NCBI RefSeq assembly: GCF_003044935.1
Contig: NZ_POXP01000001.1
Location: 868,001 to 932,000 of the forward strand
From: Neisseria subflava
GTDB taxonomy: Bacteria; Pseudomonadota; Gammaproteobacteria; Burkholderiales; Neisseriaceae
Direction: 5' to 3'
DNA length: 64,000 nucleotides
Shown: positions 27,620-36,693 of the stretch, piece by piece
Numbering within the stretch: position 1 is the stretch's first letter
Layout: each line of letters begins with the position of its first letter
Program-made: the position numbers and the translations under genes
Notes under the pieces: generated by a model
Databases searched by the model: none
Seen by the model: the letters and a program-made list of their open reading frames with translations, nothing else
Told to the model about the DNA's origin: nothing

Positions 27620-27749
27620 GGTAATCTTTCTTATAGGAAAGGCTGTATGCTGCTACATACCGAACTTTTCCGTTATGTAAAGTTTGCCCTTCAAATCCTA
27701 ATCTGCTGGCCTCTATTTATCATTATTTAATCGCTACAAGGATATTTAA

Positions 27750-29027
27750 ATGAAACGGGAAACCATTGCCCTGCATGCAGGCTATCAATCCGAACCGACT
27801 ACCAAATCCGCTGCTGTCCCCATTTACCAAACCACTTCCTACACTTTCGACAACACGCAACACGGCGCAGACTTGTTCAACCTTGATGTAGCGGGCAATA
27901 TCTACACCCGTATGATGAATCCGACCACTGCCGTTTTGGAAGAGCGCGTTGCCCGTTTGGAAGGCGGTATCGCCGCATTGGCTGTCGCCAGCGGTATGGC
28001 TGCAATTACCTATGCCGTTCAAACCCTGGTTGAAGCAGGCGACAACATCATTGCAACCAAAACCCTCTACGGCGGCACATACAATTTCTTTGCCCACAGC
28101 CTGCCGCGCCAAGGCATAGAAGTACGCTTTATTGATCCGGCCAAGCCAGAAGAAATCGCCGCCAATACCGACAGCCGCACCAAACTGGTGTATTGCGAAT
28201 CTATCGGCAATCCCGCCATCAATGTTGTCGATATTCCAGCATTCGCCCAAGCCGCACACGCTCAAGGTCTGCCTTTAATGGTAGATAATACCGTCGCTAC
28301 GCCCACATTATTCCGCCCGATCGAACACGGCGCCGACATCGTTATCCAATCCCTGACCAAATACATCGGCGGCCACGGCACAACGATTGGCGGTGCCATT
28401 ATTGATGGCGGTAAATTCCAATGGGCAGGCAATCCGCGTTTTGAAAAAACCTTCAATCGGCCTGATCCGTCTTACCACGGCGTAAACTACTGCGAACATT
28501 TTGGTGCGGCCGCCTACATCGCCCGTGCCCGCGTCGTCCCGCTGCGCAATACCGGTGCCGCCCTGTCTCCGCACAGCGCATTTTTACTGCTGCAAGGTTT
28601 AGAAACCCTAGCCCTGCGTATGGAACGTCATTGCGAAAACGCCCTAAAAGTAGCCGAATTCTTAAAGAAACATCCGCAGGTCGAATGGGTGAACTATCCT
28701 GCCCTGCCCGACAGTCCGTATAAAGCTCTGATTGACCGCGACTACGGCGGCAAAGCCTCCGGTTTGCTGAGTTTCGGCATTAAAGGCGGACGCGAAGCCG
28801 GTGCAAAATTTATCGACGCACTGCAACTCTTCCTGCGCTTGGTAAATATCGGCGATGCCAAATCGCTGGCTACCCATCCTGCCACAACGACCCACCGCCA
28901 GCTTGACGATGCAGAACTCGCCGCAGCAGGCGTCAGCCCCGACATGGTACGCCTGAGCGTGGGTATCGAGCATATCGACGATTTGCTTGCCGACTTGGCA
29001 CAGGCATTGGATGCCGCACAGGCATAG
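27750..29027 (+). CDS. metY: O-acetylhomoserine sulfhydrylase
   Basis: The 425-residue PLP enzyme of the Cys/Met metabolism family condenses O-acetylhomoserine with sulfide to homocysteine. Seen are YTRMMNPTTAVLEERVARLEGG near 51, SGMAAI near 82, the PLP Asp region DNTVATPTLFRP near 183 and lysine in QSLTKYIGGHGTTIGG near 203, plus the C-terminal SVGIEHIDDL. Length (about 425) fits MetY rather than the shorter MetB/MetC (about 390). AAGGA lies before the ATG, and it is monocistronic. Confidence 0.94.
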   Translation: MKRETIALHAGYQSEPTTKSAAVPIYQTTSYTFDNTQHGADLFNLDVAGNIYTRMMNPTTAVLEERVARLEGGIAALAVASGMAAITYAVQTLVEAGDNIIATKTLYGGTYNFFAHSLPRQGIEVRFIDPAKPEEIAANTDSRTKLVYCESIGNPAINVVDIPAFAQAAHAQGLPLMVDNTVATPTLFRPIEHGADIVIQSLTKYIGGHGTTIGGAIIDGGKFQWAGNPRFEKTFNRPDPSYHGVNYCEHFGAAAYIARARVVPLRNTGAALSPHSAFLLLQGLETLALRMERHCENALKVAEFLKKHPQVEWVNYPALPDSPYKALIDRDYGGKASGLLSFGIKGGREAGAKFIDALQLFLRLVNIGDAKSLATHPATTTHRQLDDAELAAAGVSPDMVRLSVGIEHIDDLLADLAQALDAAQA

Positions 29028-29066
29028 GCAATAGCAGCGCTAATTAGATGAAAAAAGCCTCCGCTT

Positions 29067-29105
29067 AAAAAGGCCGTCTGAAAACTTCTTTTCAGACGGC
29101 CTTTT
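29067..29105. terminator. DUS terminator between metY and the peptide transporter ATPase
   Basis: AAAAAGGCCGTCTGAAAA and TTTTCAGACGGCCTTTT pair with a 4-base loop between convergent genes. Confidence 0.88.
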
Positions 29106-29111
29106 CCTTTT

Positions 29112-30716
29112 CTACAAATCAAATGCGGCGTTAATCAAACGTTTGGTGTAATCGTTTTGCGGATGGTGGAAAATCTGATCCGCGCTGCCGTACTCAACCA
29201 TTTCCCCCTGCTTCATCACAATCACATTGTCGCTGACGGCACGCACAACAGACAAATCATGACTGATGAACATATAAGTCAGGCCGTATTTCTTCTGCAA
29301 ATCGCGCAAAAGCTCGACCACTTTGGATTGTACGGAGCGGTCAAGCGCAGAGGTCGGCTCGTCCAAAAGAATGAATTTCGGGCGCAGGATAACGGCGCGT
29401 GCAATAGCGATACGTTGACGCTGGCCGCCGGAGAATTCATGCGGATAACGGTTGAGCGCGTCAAGCGGCAGGGACACTTCCTTCATGACTTCCAAAACAC
29501 GCTGGATACGTTCTTTTTTGGTCATTTCAGGATGATGAACCGTCAAACCTTCGCCAATAATTTCGCCAACGGTCAGGCGTGGGGAAAGCGAACCGAACGG
29601 ATCTTGGAACACAATTTGCCGTTGCGATTTCAGACGGCGTGCTTCTTCGGCGGTATAGTTTTTCAGGTCTTTGCCTTCAAAGGAGATATGGCCGGTATAA
29701 GGCAGCATCTGCATGACGGCTTTACCCAGCGTGGATTTGCCGGAACCGGACTCGCCGACGACGCCCAATGTTTCGCCTTCTTTAATTTTGAGGCTGATGC
29801 CTTTGACGGCGTCAAAAGTTTTGAGCGGTTTGCCGAAAAAGTTTTGCTTCAATACGAAAGAAACATTGACATTGTCGGCATCGATTAACACACCGGCGCT
29901 GGTTTCTTCCGGCTCTTTCATGCCTTTGGGAATGGCATTGATGAGTTCGGCGGTATATTCGTGCTTCGGATGGGCAAATACTTCTTTGATTTTGCCGCGC
30001 TCGACAATTTCGCCATTACGCATGACGCAGACGGTTTTGGAATAGTGTTCCGCCAAACCCAAATCGTGGGTAATGAAGATAATCGCCATGCCCATTTGCT
30101 GTTGCAAATCGTGGAGCAAATCAAGAATCTCGGCTTGAATGGTCACATCCAAAGCTGTGGTCGGTTCGTCGGCAATCAGCAGGTCAGGTTCATTAATAAG
30201 CGCCATGGCAATCATAATGCGTTGCAACTGACCGCCGGAAAACTCGTGAGGATATTGTTTCATGCGGCGCTCGGCTTCTTTGATGCCCACACGTTCCAGC
30301 AATGCCAATGCTTTTTGTCCTGCTTCTTTTTTGCCGAGCTTTTTATTGTGCACACGCGCCGCTTCAATCAGCTGCGCACCGATACGCATAAACGGATTGA
30401 GCGAAGTCATCGGCTCTTGGAAAATCACGCTGATGCGGTTGCCGCGCAAATCGCGTAAGGTTTTCTCATCGGCATCCAAAATGGAAATGCCGTCAAAAGT
30501 AATGCGCGAATCTTTGCCATAACGGGCAAATTTCTCAGGCAGCAGGCGCATAACGGACATAGATGTTACAGACTTGCCCGAACCGGACTCGCCGACCAAA
30601 GCCAATGTTTCGCCCTCTGCCACTTTAAAGCTGACATTACGCACGGCATGAACAGTTTTCTCATGCAGTTCGAAATCGATGTCCAGATTTTCTACAACCA
30701 GTAACTGTTTTGTCAT
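29112..30716 (-). CDS. Peptide ABC transporter, fused dual ATP-binding protein
   Basis: The 534-residue protein contains two complete ABC ATPases in tandem, like YejF or a fused OppD-OppF. The first has GESGSGKS near 42, FSGGQLQRIMIAMAL near 155 and DLLIADEPTTALD; the second has GESGSGKSTLGK near 321, FSGGQRQRIAIARA near 432 and FILLDEPTSALD. It supplies energy for the OppBC permease and is the last gene of the operon, 24 bp after oppC, with a good RBS (AAGGAT). Confidence 0.95.
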   Translation of the reverse strand: MTKQLLVVENLDIDFELHEKTVHAVRNVSFKVAEGETLALVGESGSGKSVTSMSVMRLLPEKFARYGKDSRITFDGISILDADEKTLRDLRGNRISVIFQEPMTSLNPFMRIGAQLIEAARVHNKKLGKKEAGQKALALLERVGIKEAERRMKQYPHEFSGGQLQRIMIAMALINEPDLLIADEPTTALDVTIQAEILDLLHDLQQQMGMAIIFITHDLGLAEHYSKTVCVMRNGEIVERGKIKEVFAHPKHEYTAELINAIPKGMKEPEETSAGVLIDADNVNVSFVLKQNFFGKPLKTFDAVKGISLKIKEGETLGVVGESGSGKSTLGKAVMQMLPYTGHISFEGKDLKNYTAEEARRLKSQRQIVFQDPFGSLSPRLTVGEIIGEGLTVHHPEMTKKERIQRVLEVMKEVSLPLDALNRYPHEFSGGQRQRIAIARAVILRPKFILLDEPTSALDRSVQSKVVELLRDLQKKYGLTYMFISHDLSVVRAVSDNVIVMKQGEMVEYGSADQIFHHPQNDYTKRLINAAFDL

Positions 30717-30740
30717 TTTGATTATCCTTTTGGTTGCGGT

Positions 30741-31649
30741 TTAGCGGTCTTTCGGGTCAAGCGCATCGCGCAGGCCGTCGCCGATAAAGTTGAAACAGAA
30801 CAAAGTGGTTACCAAGAAGAAACTCGGCACGAGCAGCTGCCATGGTGCGGCTTCCATAGAAATTGCGCCTTCTTGCAACATCGAACCCCAACTGGTCATT
30901 GGCTCTTGCACGCCTAAGCCCAAGAAGCTCAAGAAGGATTCAAACATAATCATGCCCGGCACCAACAAAGAGGCATACACCATCACCACGCCCAAAACAT
31001 TCGGAATAATGTGGCGCGTCACGATTTTACGTTTTGCCACGCCGCTCACACGCGCCGCTTCGACAAACTCTTTATGCTTCAAGCTCAAAGTTTGGCCGCG
31101 CACGATACGCGCCACGTCCAACCAAGACACCAAACCCACAGCGGCAAAAATCAAAAGCAGATTGCGGCCGAAGAACGTAGTCAGCAGAATCACGAAAAAC
31201 ATAAACGGAAACGCGTTCAAAATTTCCAAAAAGCGCATCATCAGCGAATCGAGCTTACCGCCGATAAAGCCTGCAATCGCGCCATAAAGCGTACCGATGA
31301 CAACGGCCACCAATGCGCCGGCCACACCGACCAGCAAGGAAATACGTCCGCCGGTTGCCGCACGCGACAGCAAATCGCGGCCGAGCAAATCCGTACCCAG
31401 ATAGTGATGGGTAGAAAAGGACGGCGGAATCTGCATATTGTCCCAGTCGGTGAAGTCGTAGGTGTAGCGGACAATCCATGGCGCCACAATCACAAAAATG
31501 CTGATCAGCAACAGGATGATAATGCTGTACACTGCCGCTTTGTTCTGTTTAAAACGCCGCCATGCATCGCTCCACAGGCTTTTGCCGTGCACTTGGGCGT
31601 ATTCTGCTGCCTCTGCGAGGGCCTGAGTCTGCTTCTTTTTAAATAACAT
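30741..31649 (-). CDS. oppC: Peptide ABC transporter permease (OppC/YejE-like)
   Basis: The 302-residue inner-membrane permease has an OppC-type N-terminal domain (SLWSDAWRRFKQNKAAVYSIIIL, first transmembrane helix), five further helices and the cytoplasmic EAA loop (EAARVSGVAKRKIVTRHIIPN near 190). FLSFLGLGVQEPMTSWGSML near 245 is typical of OppC/DppC. It pairs with oppB to form the channel. Confidence 0.94.
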   Translation of the reverse strand: MLFKKKQTQALAEAAEYAQVHGKSLWSDAWRRFKQNKAAVYSIIILLLISIFVIVAPWIVRYTYDFTDWDNMQIPPSFSTHHYLGTDLLGRDLLSRAATGGRISLLVGVAGALVAVVIGTLYGAIAGFIGGKLDSLMMRFLEILNAFPFMFFVILLTTFFGRNLLLIFAAVGLVSWLDVARIVRGQTLSLKHKEFVEAARVSGVAKRKIVTRHIIPNVLGVVMVYASLLVPGMIMFESFLSFLGLGVQEPMTSWGSMLQEGAISMEAAPWQLLVPSFFLVTTLFCFNFIGDGLRDALDPKDR

Positions 31650-31680
31650 AATGTTCTCTCTCGCTTTTTATTCTTTCTTC

Positions 31681-31708
31681 AGGCCGTCTGAACGTTTCAG
31701 ACGGCCTT
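31681..31708. repeat. DUS inverted pair between oppB and oppC
   Basis: AGGCCGTCTGAA and TTCAGACGGCCT lie 3 bp apart in a 72-bp gap inside the operon; it could attenuate expression downstream of oppB. Confidence 0.8.
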
Positions 31709-31721
31709 TGCGCAAATGGGA

Positions 31722-32642
31722 TTAATAACGGATTTTCGGGTCAATAATGGCATACAGAATATCGAGGATGGCGTTGAACAAAATGGTCATGATGCCGACC
31801 AAAATCGTCAAACCCAAAATCATGCCGTAGTCGCGGTTGAGCGCGCCGTTGACAAACAATTGTCCGACGCCGGGAATACCGAACACGTTTTCAATCACAA
31901 TGGAGCCGGTAATGATGCCGACGAATGCCGGACCTAAGAAAGAAACAATCGGCAGCATGGCGGGACGCAGCGCATGGCGCAGGATGATGCGGCTCATGGG
32001 CAGGCCTTTGGCGCGTGCTGTGCGGATAAAGGGGCTGTTCAATACTTCGATCATCGCGCCGCGCGTAATCCGCGCAATACTGGACACATAACCGATGGAC
32101 AGAGTAACAACGGGCAAAATCAGATTCATCAGTGCGCCATCGTTCCAGCCGCCGGCAGGCAGCCATTGCAGTCTGACGGCAAACACCAGCACCAATACCG
32201 GCGCCATCACAAAGCTGGGAACGACAATACCGGTCATCGCACCGCTCATCAGCGCATAATCCAGCCAGCTGTTTTGTTTTAAGGCGGCGATAATGCCGAT
32301 AAACATGCCGAAGATAGCGGCAATCAAAAAGGCGTAGAAGCCAAGTTCTGCCGATACCGGCAGGGATTGGGCAAGCAACTCATTAACGCTGAAATCTTTA
32401 TATTTGAACGACGGTCCCAAATCCCCCTGCGCCAACTGCTTGAGGTAGTGGAAATATTGGAGGTACATCGGATCATTGAGGTGGTATTTGGCTTCGATGT
32501 TGGCCATGACCGCAGGCGGCAGATTGCGTTCGCCTGTGAACGGGCTGCCCGGTGCGAGCCGCATCAGGAAAAACGATACGGTAATCAACACCAGCATGGT
32601 CGGGATGGAAGCACATATCCGTTTGATGATGAATTTCAACAT
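31722..32642 (-). CDS. oppB: Peptide ABC transporter permease (OppB/YejB-like)
   Basis: The 306-residue permease starts MLKFIIKRICASIPTMLVLI, the typical OppB/DppB first helix, followed by FFLMRLAPGSPF. The EAA loop is TARAKGLPMSRIILRHALRPA near 220 and the C-terminal ENVFGIPGVGQLFVNGALNRDY is conserved. An in-frame extension of 87 codons to 32903 overlaps the pepP end and is not family-like, so ATG 32642 is used. The 232 bp between pepP and oppB include a terminator-like DUS pair, so a separate promoter is possible. Confidence 0.94.
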   Translation of the reverse strand: MLKFIIKRICASIPTMLVLITVSFFLMRLAPGSPFTGERNLPPAVMANIEAKYHLNDPMYLQYFHYLKQLAQGDLGPSFKYKDFSVNELLAQSLPVSAELGFYAFLIAAIFGMFIGIIAALKQNSWLDYALMSGAMTGIVVPSFVMAPVLVLVFAVRLQWLPAGGWNDGALMNLILPVVTLSIGYVSSIARITRGAMIEVLNSPFIRTARAKGLPMSRIILRHALRPAMLPIVSFLGPAFVGIITGSIVIENVFGIPGVGQLFVNGALNRDYGMILGLTILVGIMTILFNAILDILYAIIDPKIRY

Positions 32643-32827
32643 AATCAGGCTGTCCTGTCTGAACATACCGGACTCGTGAAAACAAAGCTGACCTGAAGCG
32701 GAAATCGGATGAATGGCAGCAGGCGTCTGTAACGTCGCCGCGCCGGTTTCTCTCTCTATTCCGACCGGGTTATTGTTTTTATTCGGAGTCGGGTAAGGTT
32801 TTTTAGTTTTTAGATAATTATTGTTAT

Positions 32828-32870
32828 AAGGCCGTCTGAAACTTTGTATCCGCCGTTTCAGACGGCCTTT
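32828..32870. terminator. DUS inverted repeat after pepP
   Basis: AAGGCCGTCTGAAAC and GTTTCAGACGGCCTT flank a 12-base loop five bases past the pepP stop. Confidence 0.8.
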
Positions 32871-32874
32871 CACG

Positions 32875-34671
32875 TTAACGCGCCAAAGGTTCGGTACGTT
32901 CAATCAGCCATGCTTTGGCCGCGCCTTCTGTCAAAGGCTCAAGACGGCGGCGCACTTCGGCGTGATATTGGTTCAGCCATTCGATTTCGCTGCCGGTCAT
33001 CAATTTGGTATCGATCAGGCGCGTATCGATTGGGCAGAGGGTAACGGTTTCAAAATACAGGAATTTGCCGAACTCGGTTTCCTCAGGGTTTTCAACCGGA
33101 CGGTTGATTACCAAACTTTCGATACGGATACCCCATTTGCCCGGACGGTAAAGACCCGGCTCATTGGAAGTCAGCATACCTGACTTCATCGCGTGATGCG
33201 GTTGCGGCACGGCGGCAACGGCAATGCTTTGCGGACCTTCATGCACATTGAGGAAATAGCCCACGCCATGACCTGTACCGTGACCGTAATCGCATTGCGC
33301 CTGCCAGAGCGATTTGCGGCAGATGGCATCAATCATCGGGCCTTTGATGTTTTCAGGGAAAATGGTTTCCGCCAGAGAAATATGCGCTTTCAACACCAAA
33401 GTGTAATCGCGCTTCATGGCCGCACTCGGATTGCCGACAGGCACCACGCGCGTGATGTCGGTCGTGCCGCCCCAGTATTGGCCGCCGGAGTCAATCAACA
33501 GCATACCGTCGCCTTTAATTTTGCTGTTATTTTCCGGTGTCGCGCTGTAATGAGGCAAGGCGGCATTGGCATTGTAGCCGGCGATGGTGTCGAAACTTGG
33601 CGAAATAAAGCCGGGACGTTGGCTGCGGTGTTTATAGAGCATGCCGTCGATGTCCAGTTCGCTCAATTCGCCACCGTCTGCCAAGATTTGTTCAAACTCG
33701 GCAAAGAAGCCGCACAATGCCGCGCCGTCTTCCGCCATGGTATTGCGGATATGGGCGATGTCGGCATCGGATTTAACCGATTTGAAGAATGTGCTTGGGT
33801 GGATGGCTTCAATCAAACGGACGTCTTCAGGCAGGCGGCGCAAAGTGCCGACGGCGGTTTTGTTCGGATCAATCAGCAATGCGCCGTTAACGCCTGCCAA
33901 ATAGTCCGCCGCTTGCGCATAAGGCAACACTTCAAAACCTGCCGCTTTCAAGGCTTCGGCAGATTCGGCTTTCAGACGGCCTGCATCGGTAAACAATATG
34001 GCTTTGTCTTGGCTGATAAACAGATGGGACAAGAACACGGGGTTGAACGGCACATCATCGCCGCGCAGATTGGTAATCCAAGCGATGTCGTCCAAAGAAG
34101 AAACCAAATGTGCATCTGCGCCCTGCTCCTTCATGGCCGCACGGATACGGGCCAGTTTTTCGGCCGCCGTTTCGGAAACATAGTCGGGATGGTGAACGTA
34201 GATTTCCGGAGTCGGCAATGCAGGACGGTCGTCCCACACTTCGTCCAACAAGGTTTCAGGATATTCGAGGCGGATGTTTTTGGCGGCAAGTGCCTGTTTC
34301 AAACCGCGCTCGCCGCTGAGTGCGAACATATCGGCAGGCGCGCCGACGACTGCGCCCTCGGGCAGATTTTGTGCCAACCACTCGGTATAAGGCGCATCAA
34401 CGCCCATTTTTTTCAGCTCGATGCCGTTTGGAGCAAGCTGTTGGCCGGCCTGTTCCCAATAGCGGCTGTCCGTCCACACGCCTGCTTTATCGGCGGTTAC
34501 CACCAAAGTGCCGGCTGAACCGGTAAAGCCGGAAAAATCGCGGCGCGCCTGCCAATGCTCGGGCAGGTATTCGGAAAGGTGCGGATCGGCGGAAGGGATG
34601 ACAAACGCGTCCACGCCATGTTTTTTCATGGCTTCGCGTAAAGCGGACAAACGTTGTTGTACAGATTTCAT
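32875..34671 (-). CDS. pepP: Xaa-Pro aminopeptidase (M24B family)
   Basis: The 598-residue cytosolic metallopeptidase removes N-terminal residues preceding proline. It has two creatinase-like N-terminal domains (VDAFVIPSADPHLSEYLPEHW near 20 and the repeat from about 155), then the pita-bread fold with metal ligands in LLIDSGGQYWGGTTDITR near 390, HGTGHGVG near 465, NEPGLY near 505 and ESLV near 519, and the C-terminal M24C tail. Length matches the ~600-residue aminopeptidase P group, not the 440-residue E. coli PepP. GGAG precedes the ATG. It lies between oppA and oppB, suggesting a role in digesting imported peptides. Confidence 0.94.
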   Translation of the reverse strand: MKSVQQRLSALREAMKKHGVDAFVIPSADPHLSEYLPEHWQARRDFSGFTGSAGTLVVTADKAGVWTDSRYWEQAGQQLAPNGIELKKMGVDAPYTEWLAQNLPEGAVVGAPADMFALSGERGLKQALAAKNIRLEYPETLLDEVWDDRPALPTPEIYVHHPDYVSETAAEKLARIRAAMKEQGADAHLVSSLDDIAWITNLRGDDVPFNPVFLSHLFISQDKAILFTDAGRLKAESAEALKAAGFEVLPYAQAADYLAGVNGALLIDPNKTAVGTLRRLPEDVRLIEAIHPSTFFKSVKSDADIAHIRNTMAEDGAALCGFFAEFEQILADGGELSELDIDGMLYKHRSQRPGFISPSFDTIAGYNANAALPHYSATPENNSKIKGDGMLLIDSGGQYWGGTTDITRVVPVGNPSAAMKRDYTLVLKAHISLAETIFPENIKGPMIDAICRKSLWQAQCDYGHGTGHGVGYFLNVHEGPQSIAVAAVPQPHHAMKSGMLTSNEPGLYRPGKWGIRIESLVINRPVENPEETEFGKFLYFETVTLCPIDTRLIDTKLMTGSEIEWLNQYHAEVRRRLEPLTEGAAKAWLIERTEPLAR

Positions 34672-34746
34672 GTGTTATGTCTCCTATTGTTTCAGACGGC
34701 CTCTGTCATCAAGGCCGTCTGAAAACTTATGCTGTCTATAATCAAT

Positions 34747-36366
34747 CTATTTTTTCGGTGCGAACGACCAGCTCTTGACCGTATAGTTCCGCAAAGGGTC
34801 TTTGTCGGAATAGCCGATAATATCGGGTTTGACCATACGCACTTCAACCTGATGATACAGCGGAATCAGTGCAGCGTCTTCTTGAAGCTGCTTCTCCGCA
34901 TCGGCATAGAGCTGGCTGCGCGCTTCCTTGCTGACACCATCTTTCAGCGTATTGTTCATAAATGTATCAAACGCCGCGCTTTTGTAGCGGAATGCATTGT
35001 TTGAGTTGTTGGATTTCAAGATATTGAGCATGCCCGCCGGATCGTTAAAATCAGAACACCAGCCGCTGAACGAAACCTTGAAATTGCCTTGCGCGCGCGT
35101 ATCCAAATAAGTTTTCCATTCCTCGTTGGACAAAGTCGGACGGATAAACGGAATGGCGGCTTTCCACACCGACTGCACGGCAGTAATTTGTTTTTTAGAC
35201 GCTTCGCTGGTGCTGTACAAGATATCGAACTCAAGCGGATGGTCATCGTTGTAGCCTGCTTCGTTCAACAGTTTGCGTGCGGTTTCGATGCGTTTTTCAG
35301 GCGTCCACTCTTTCCACTCCGGATAAACAGGAATCACGCCCTGCATTTGCGGCGGCGTCAATTGGAACGCAGGCGTATCGCCACGGCCGCCCACTTTGAC
35401 GACGATGTCGCGGCGCGTCAACATATTGAGCGCCTTACGGACGCGCGGATCATTAAACGGCGCTGCTTCGTGGTTCGGCTCCAAATACCAGCTACACAAA
35501 GAAGTTGTACGTCTTACTTGGCCGGGAAACTCAATATCCGCCACTTTGACCTGATCGCTGGGAATACCGTAAGTCACATCAATTTCATTGGCGCGATAAC
35601 GGTTGTACTCGCCGCTGCCTGACAAGAAAATCGCCTTCGGAATGGCTACTTTGTCTTTATCGTAATAATTGGGGTTGCGTTCCATATTGATGTGGCTGTT
35701 GACTTTCCAATCCTTTAACAGATAAGCGCCACTGGAAACATAATGACCGGGCTGCGTCCACTTGTTGCCGTATTTTTCGACAGTGGCACGATGAACTGGG
35801 AAAGTGAATTGCTGAATCAGCATATCGGGGAAATAAGGCACGGGCGCAATCAGCGTAAATTGCAGGGTCTTCGCGTCCAATGCCTTGACACCCAATGTCT
35901 CAGGCTTGGCTTTGCCGTTTAATATATCTTCCGCATTTTCCACTTGGGCATCGACCAAATAGCTGCCGAAAGGTGCGCCGGTAGCCGGATCGGCAAGACG
36001 GCGGAAGCTATACACGAAATCTTCGGCAGTAATCGGATCGCCATTACTCCATTTGGCATCACGCAGATGGAAGGTCCAAATACGCTCGCCCTCGCTCTCC
36101 CATTTTTCCGCCAAAGCAGGAATGGTTTTGCCTTCGGCATCCGTACCGACTAAACCATCCATCAACTGACGGATAATCGCACCGGCCGCCATATCGCCGC
36201 TCATCTGAGGATCCAGCGTGCCCGGCTCGACGCCGTTGCTGACTACCACGCGCTCATAATCGGTACGCTTAAACTCAGGAGCAGGCTTAACATCGCGGCT
36301 GCACGCTGACAATGCGAATACGGCAGCCAATGATGCAGCCAACAGCGGATAGGTTTTTCCGGCCAT
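34747..36366 (-). CDS. oppA: Oligopeptide-binding lipoprotein (SBP family 5)
   Basis: The 539-residue precursor has a lipoprotein signal with lipobox LSAC (Cys near 22), so it should be anchored in the periplasmic leaflet. The mature chain is a DppA/OppA-type binding protein: GVEPGTLDPQMSGD near 46, WTFHLRDAKWSNGDPITAEDFVYSFRRLADP near 102 and the C-terminal LIPLYHQVEVRMVKP. It delivers peptides to OppBC. AAGGAA precedes the ATG and it is the first gene of the operon. Confidence 0.95.
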   Translation of the reverse strand: MAGKTYPLLAASLAAVFALSACSRDVKPAPEFKRTDYERVVVSNGVEPGTLDPQMSGDMAAGAIIRQLMDGLVGTDAEGKTIPALAEKWESEGERIWTFHLRDAKWSNGDPITAEDFVYSFRRLADPATGAPFGSYLVDAQVENAEDILNGKAKPETLGVKALDAKTLQFTLIAPVPYFPDMLIQQFTFPVHRATVEKYGNKWTQPGHYVSSGAYLLKDWKVNSHINMERNPNYYDKDKVAIPKAIFLSGSGEYNRYRANEIDVTYGIPSDQVKVADIEFPGQVRRTTSLCSWYLEPNHEAAPFNDPRVRKALNMLTRRDIVVKVGGRGDTPAFQLTPPQMQGVIPVYPEWKEWTPEKRIETARKLLNEAGYNDDHPLEFDILYSTSEASKKQITAVQSVWKAAIPFIRPTLSNEEWKTYLDTRAQGNFKVSFSGWCSDFNDPAGMLNILKSNNSNNAFRYKSAAFDTFMNNTLKDGVSKEARSQLYADAEKQLQEDAALIPLYHQVEVRMVKPDIIGYSDKDPLRNYTVKSWSFAPKK

Positions 36367-36693
36367 ATTTCATTCCTTCTTTTGGGTATTCTTCTTTTTC
36401 AGACGGCCTGATTATTCAAACTACACTCAACTACATTTATTTAGAAGTTTTCCAGCATAGTTAAATCATCTATTTCAAACCATGAAAATAGTGTTTTAAA
36501 CCATATATTCCATCGAAATAATAATAGCCGTCTAAGATTGTCGGCAAATTAACACAAAAATACGTAACTGAAAACTATTTTTCAATTTATCCTACGATAA
36601 GTTACAAATGTATTGATTTTTTATGTTTTGTCAAATAAGATTATCCGAACTCTTTCGCCATAAGCAAGAAAAAGACATAAAAAGGAGAATCAA
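36367..36693. promoter_or_regulatory. Divergent oppA/porin control region
   Basis: This 327-bp AT-rich stretch has no gene. For the porin, TTGATT near 36614 with TAAGAT 18 bp downstream is a possible promoter, followed by a strong RBS AAAGGAG six bases before ATG. A single DUS (TTCAGACGGCCT) lies close to oppA near 36400. No clear oppA promoter was identified. Confidence 0.4.

Noticed and set aside
27281..27730. A 149-codon + strand ORF in the IS-remnant region
   Set aside because: It is antisense to the IS30-like fragment and resembles nothing known to me.
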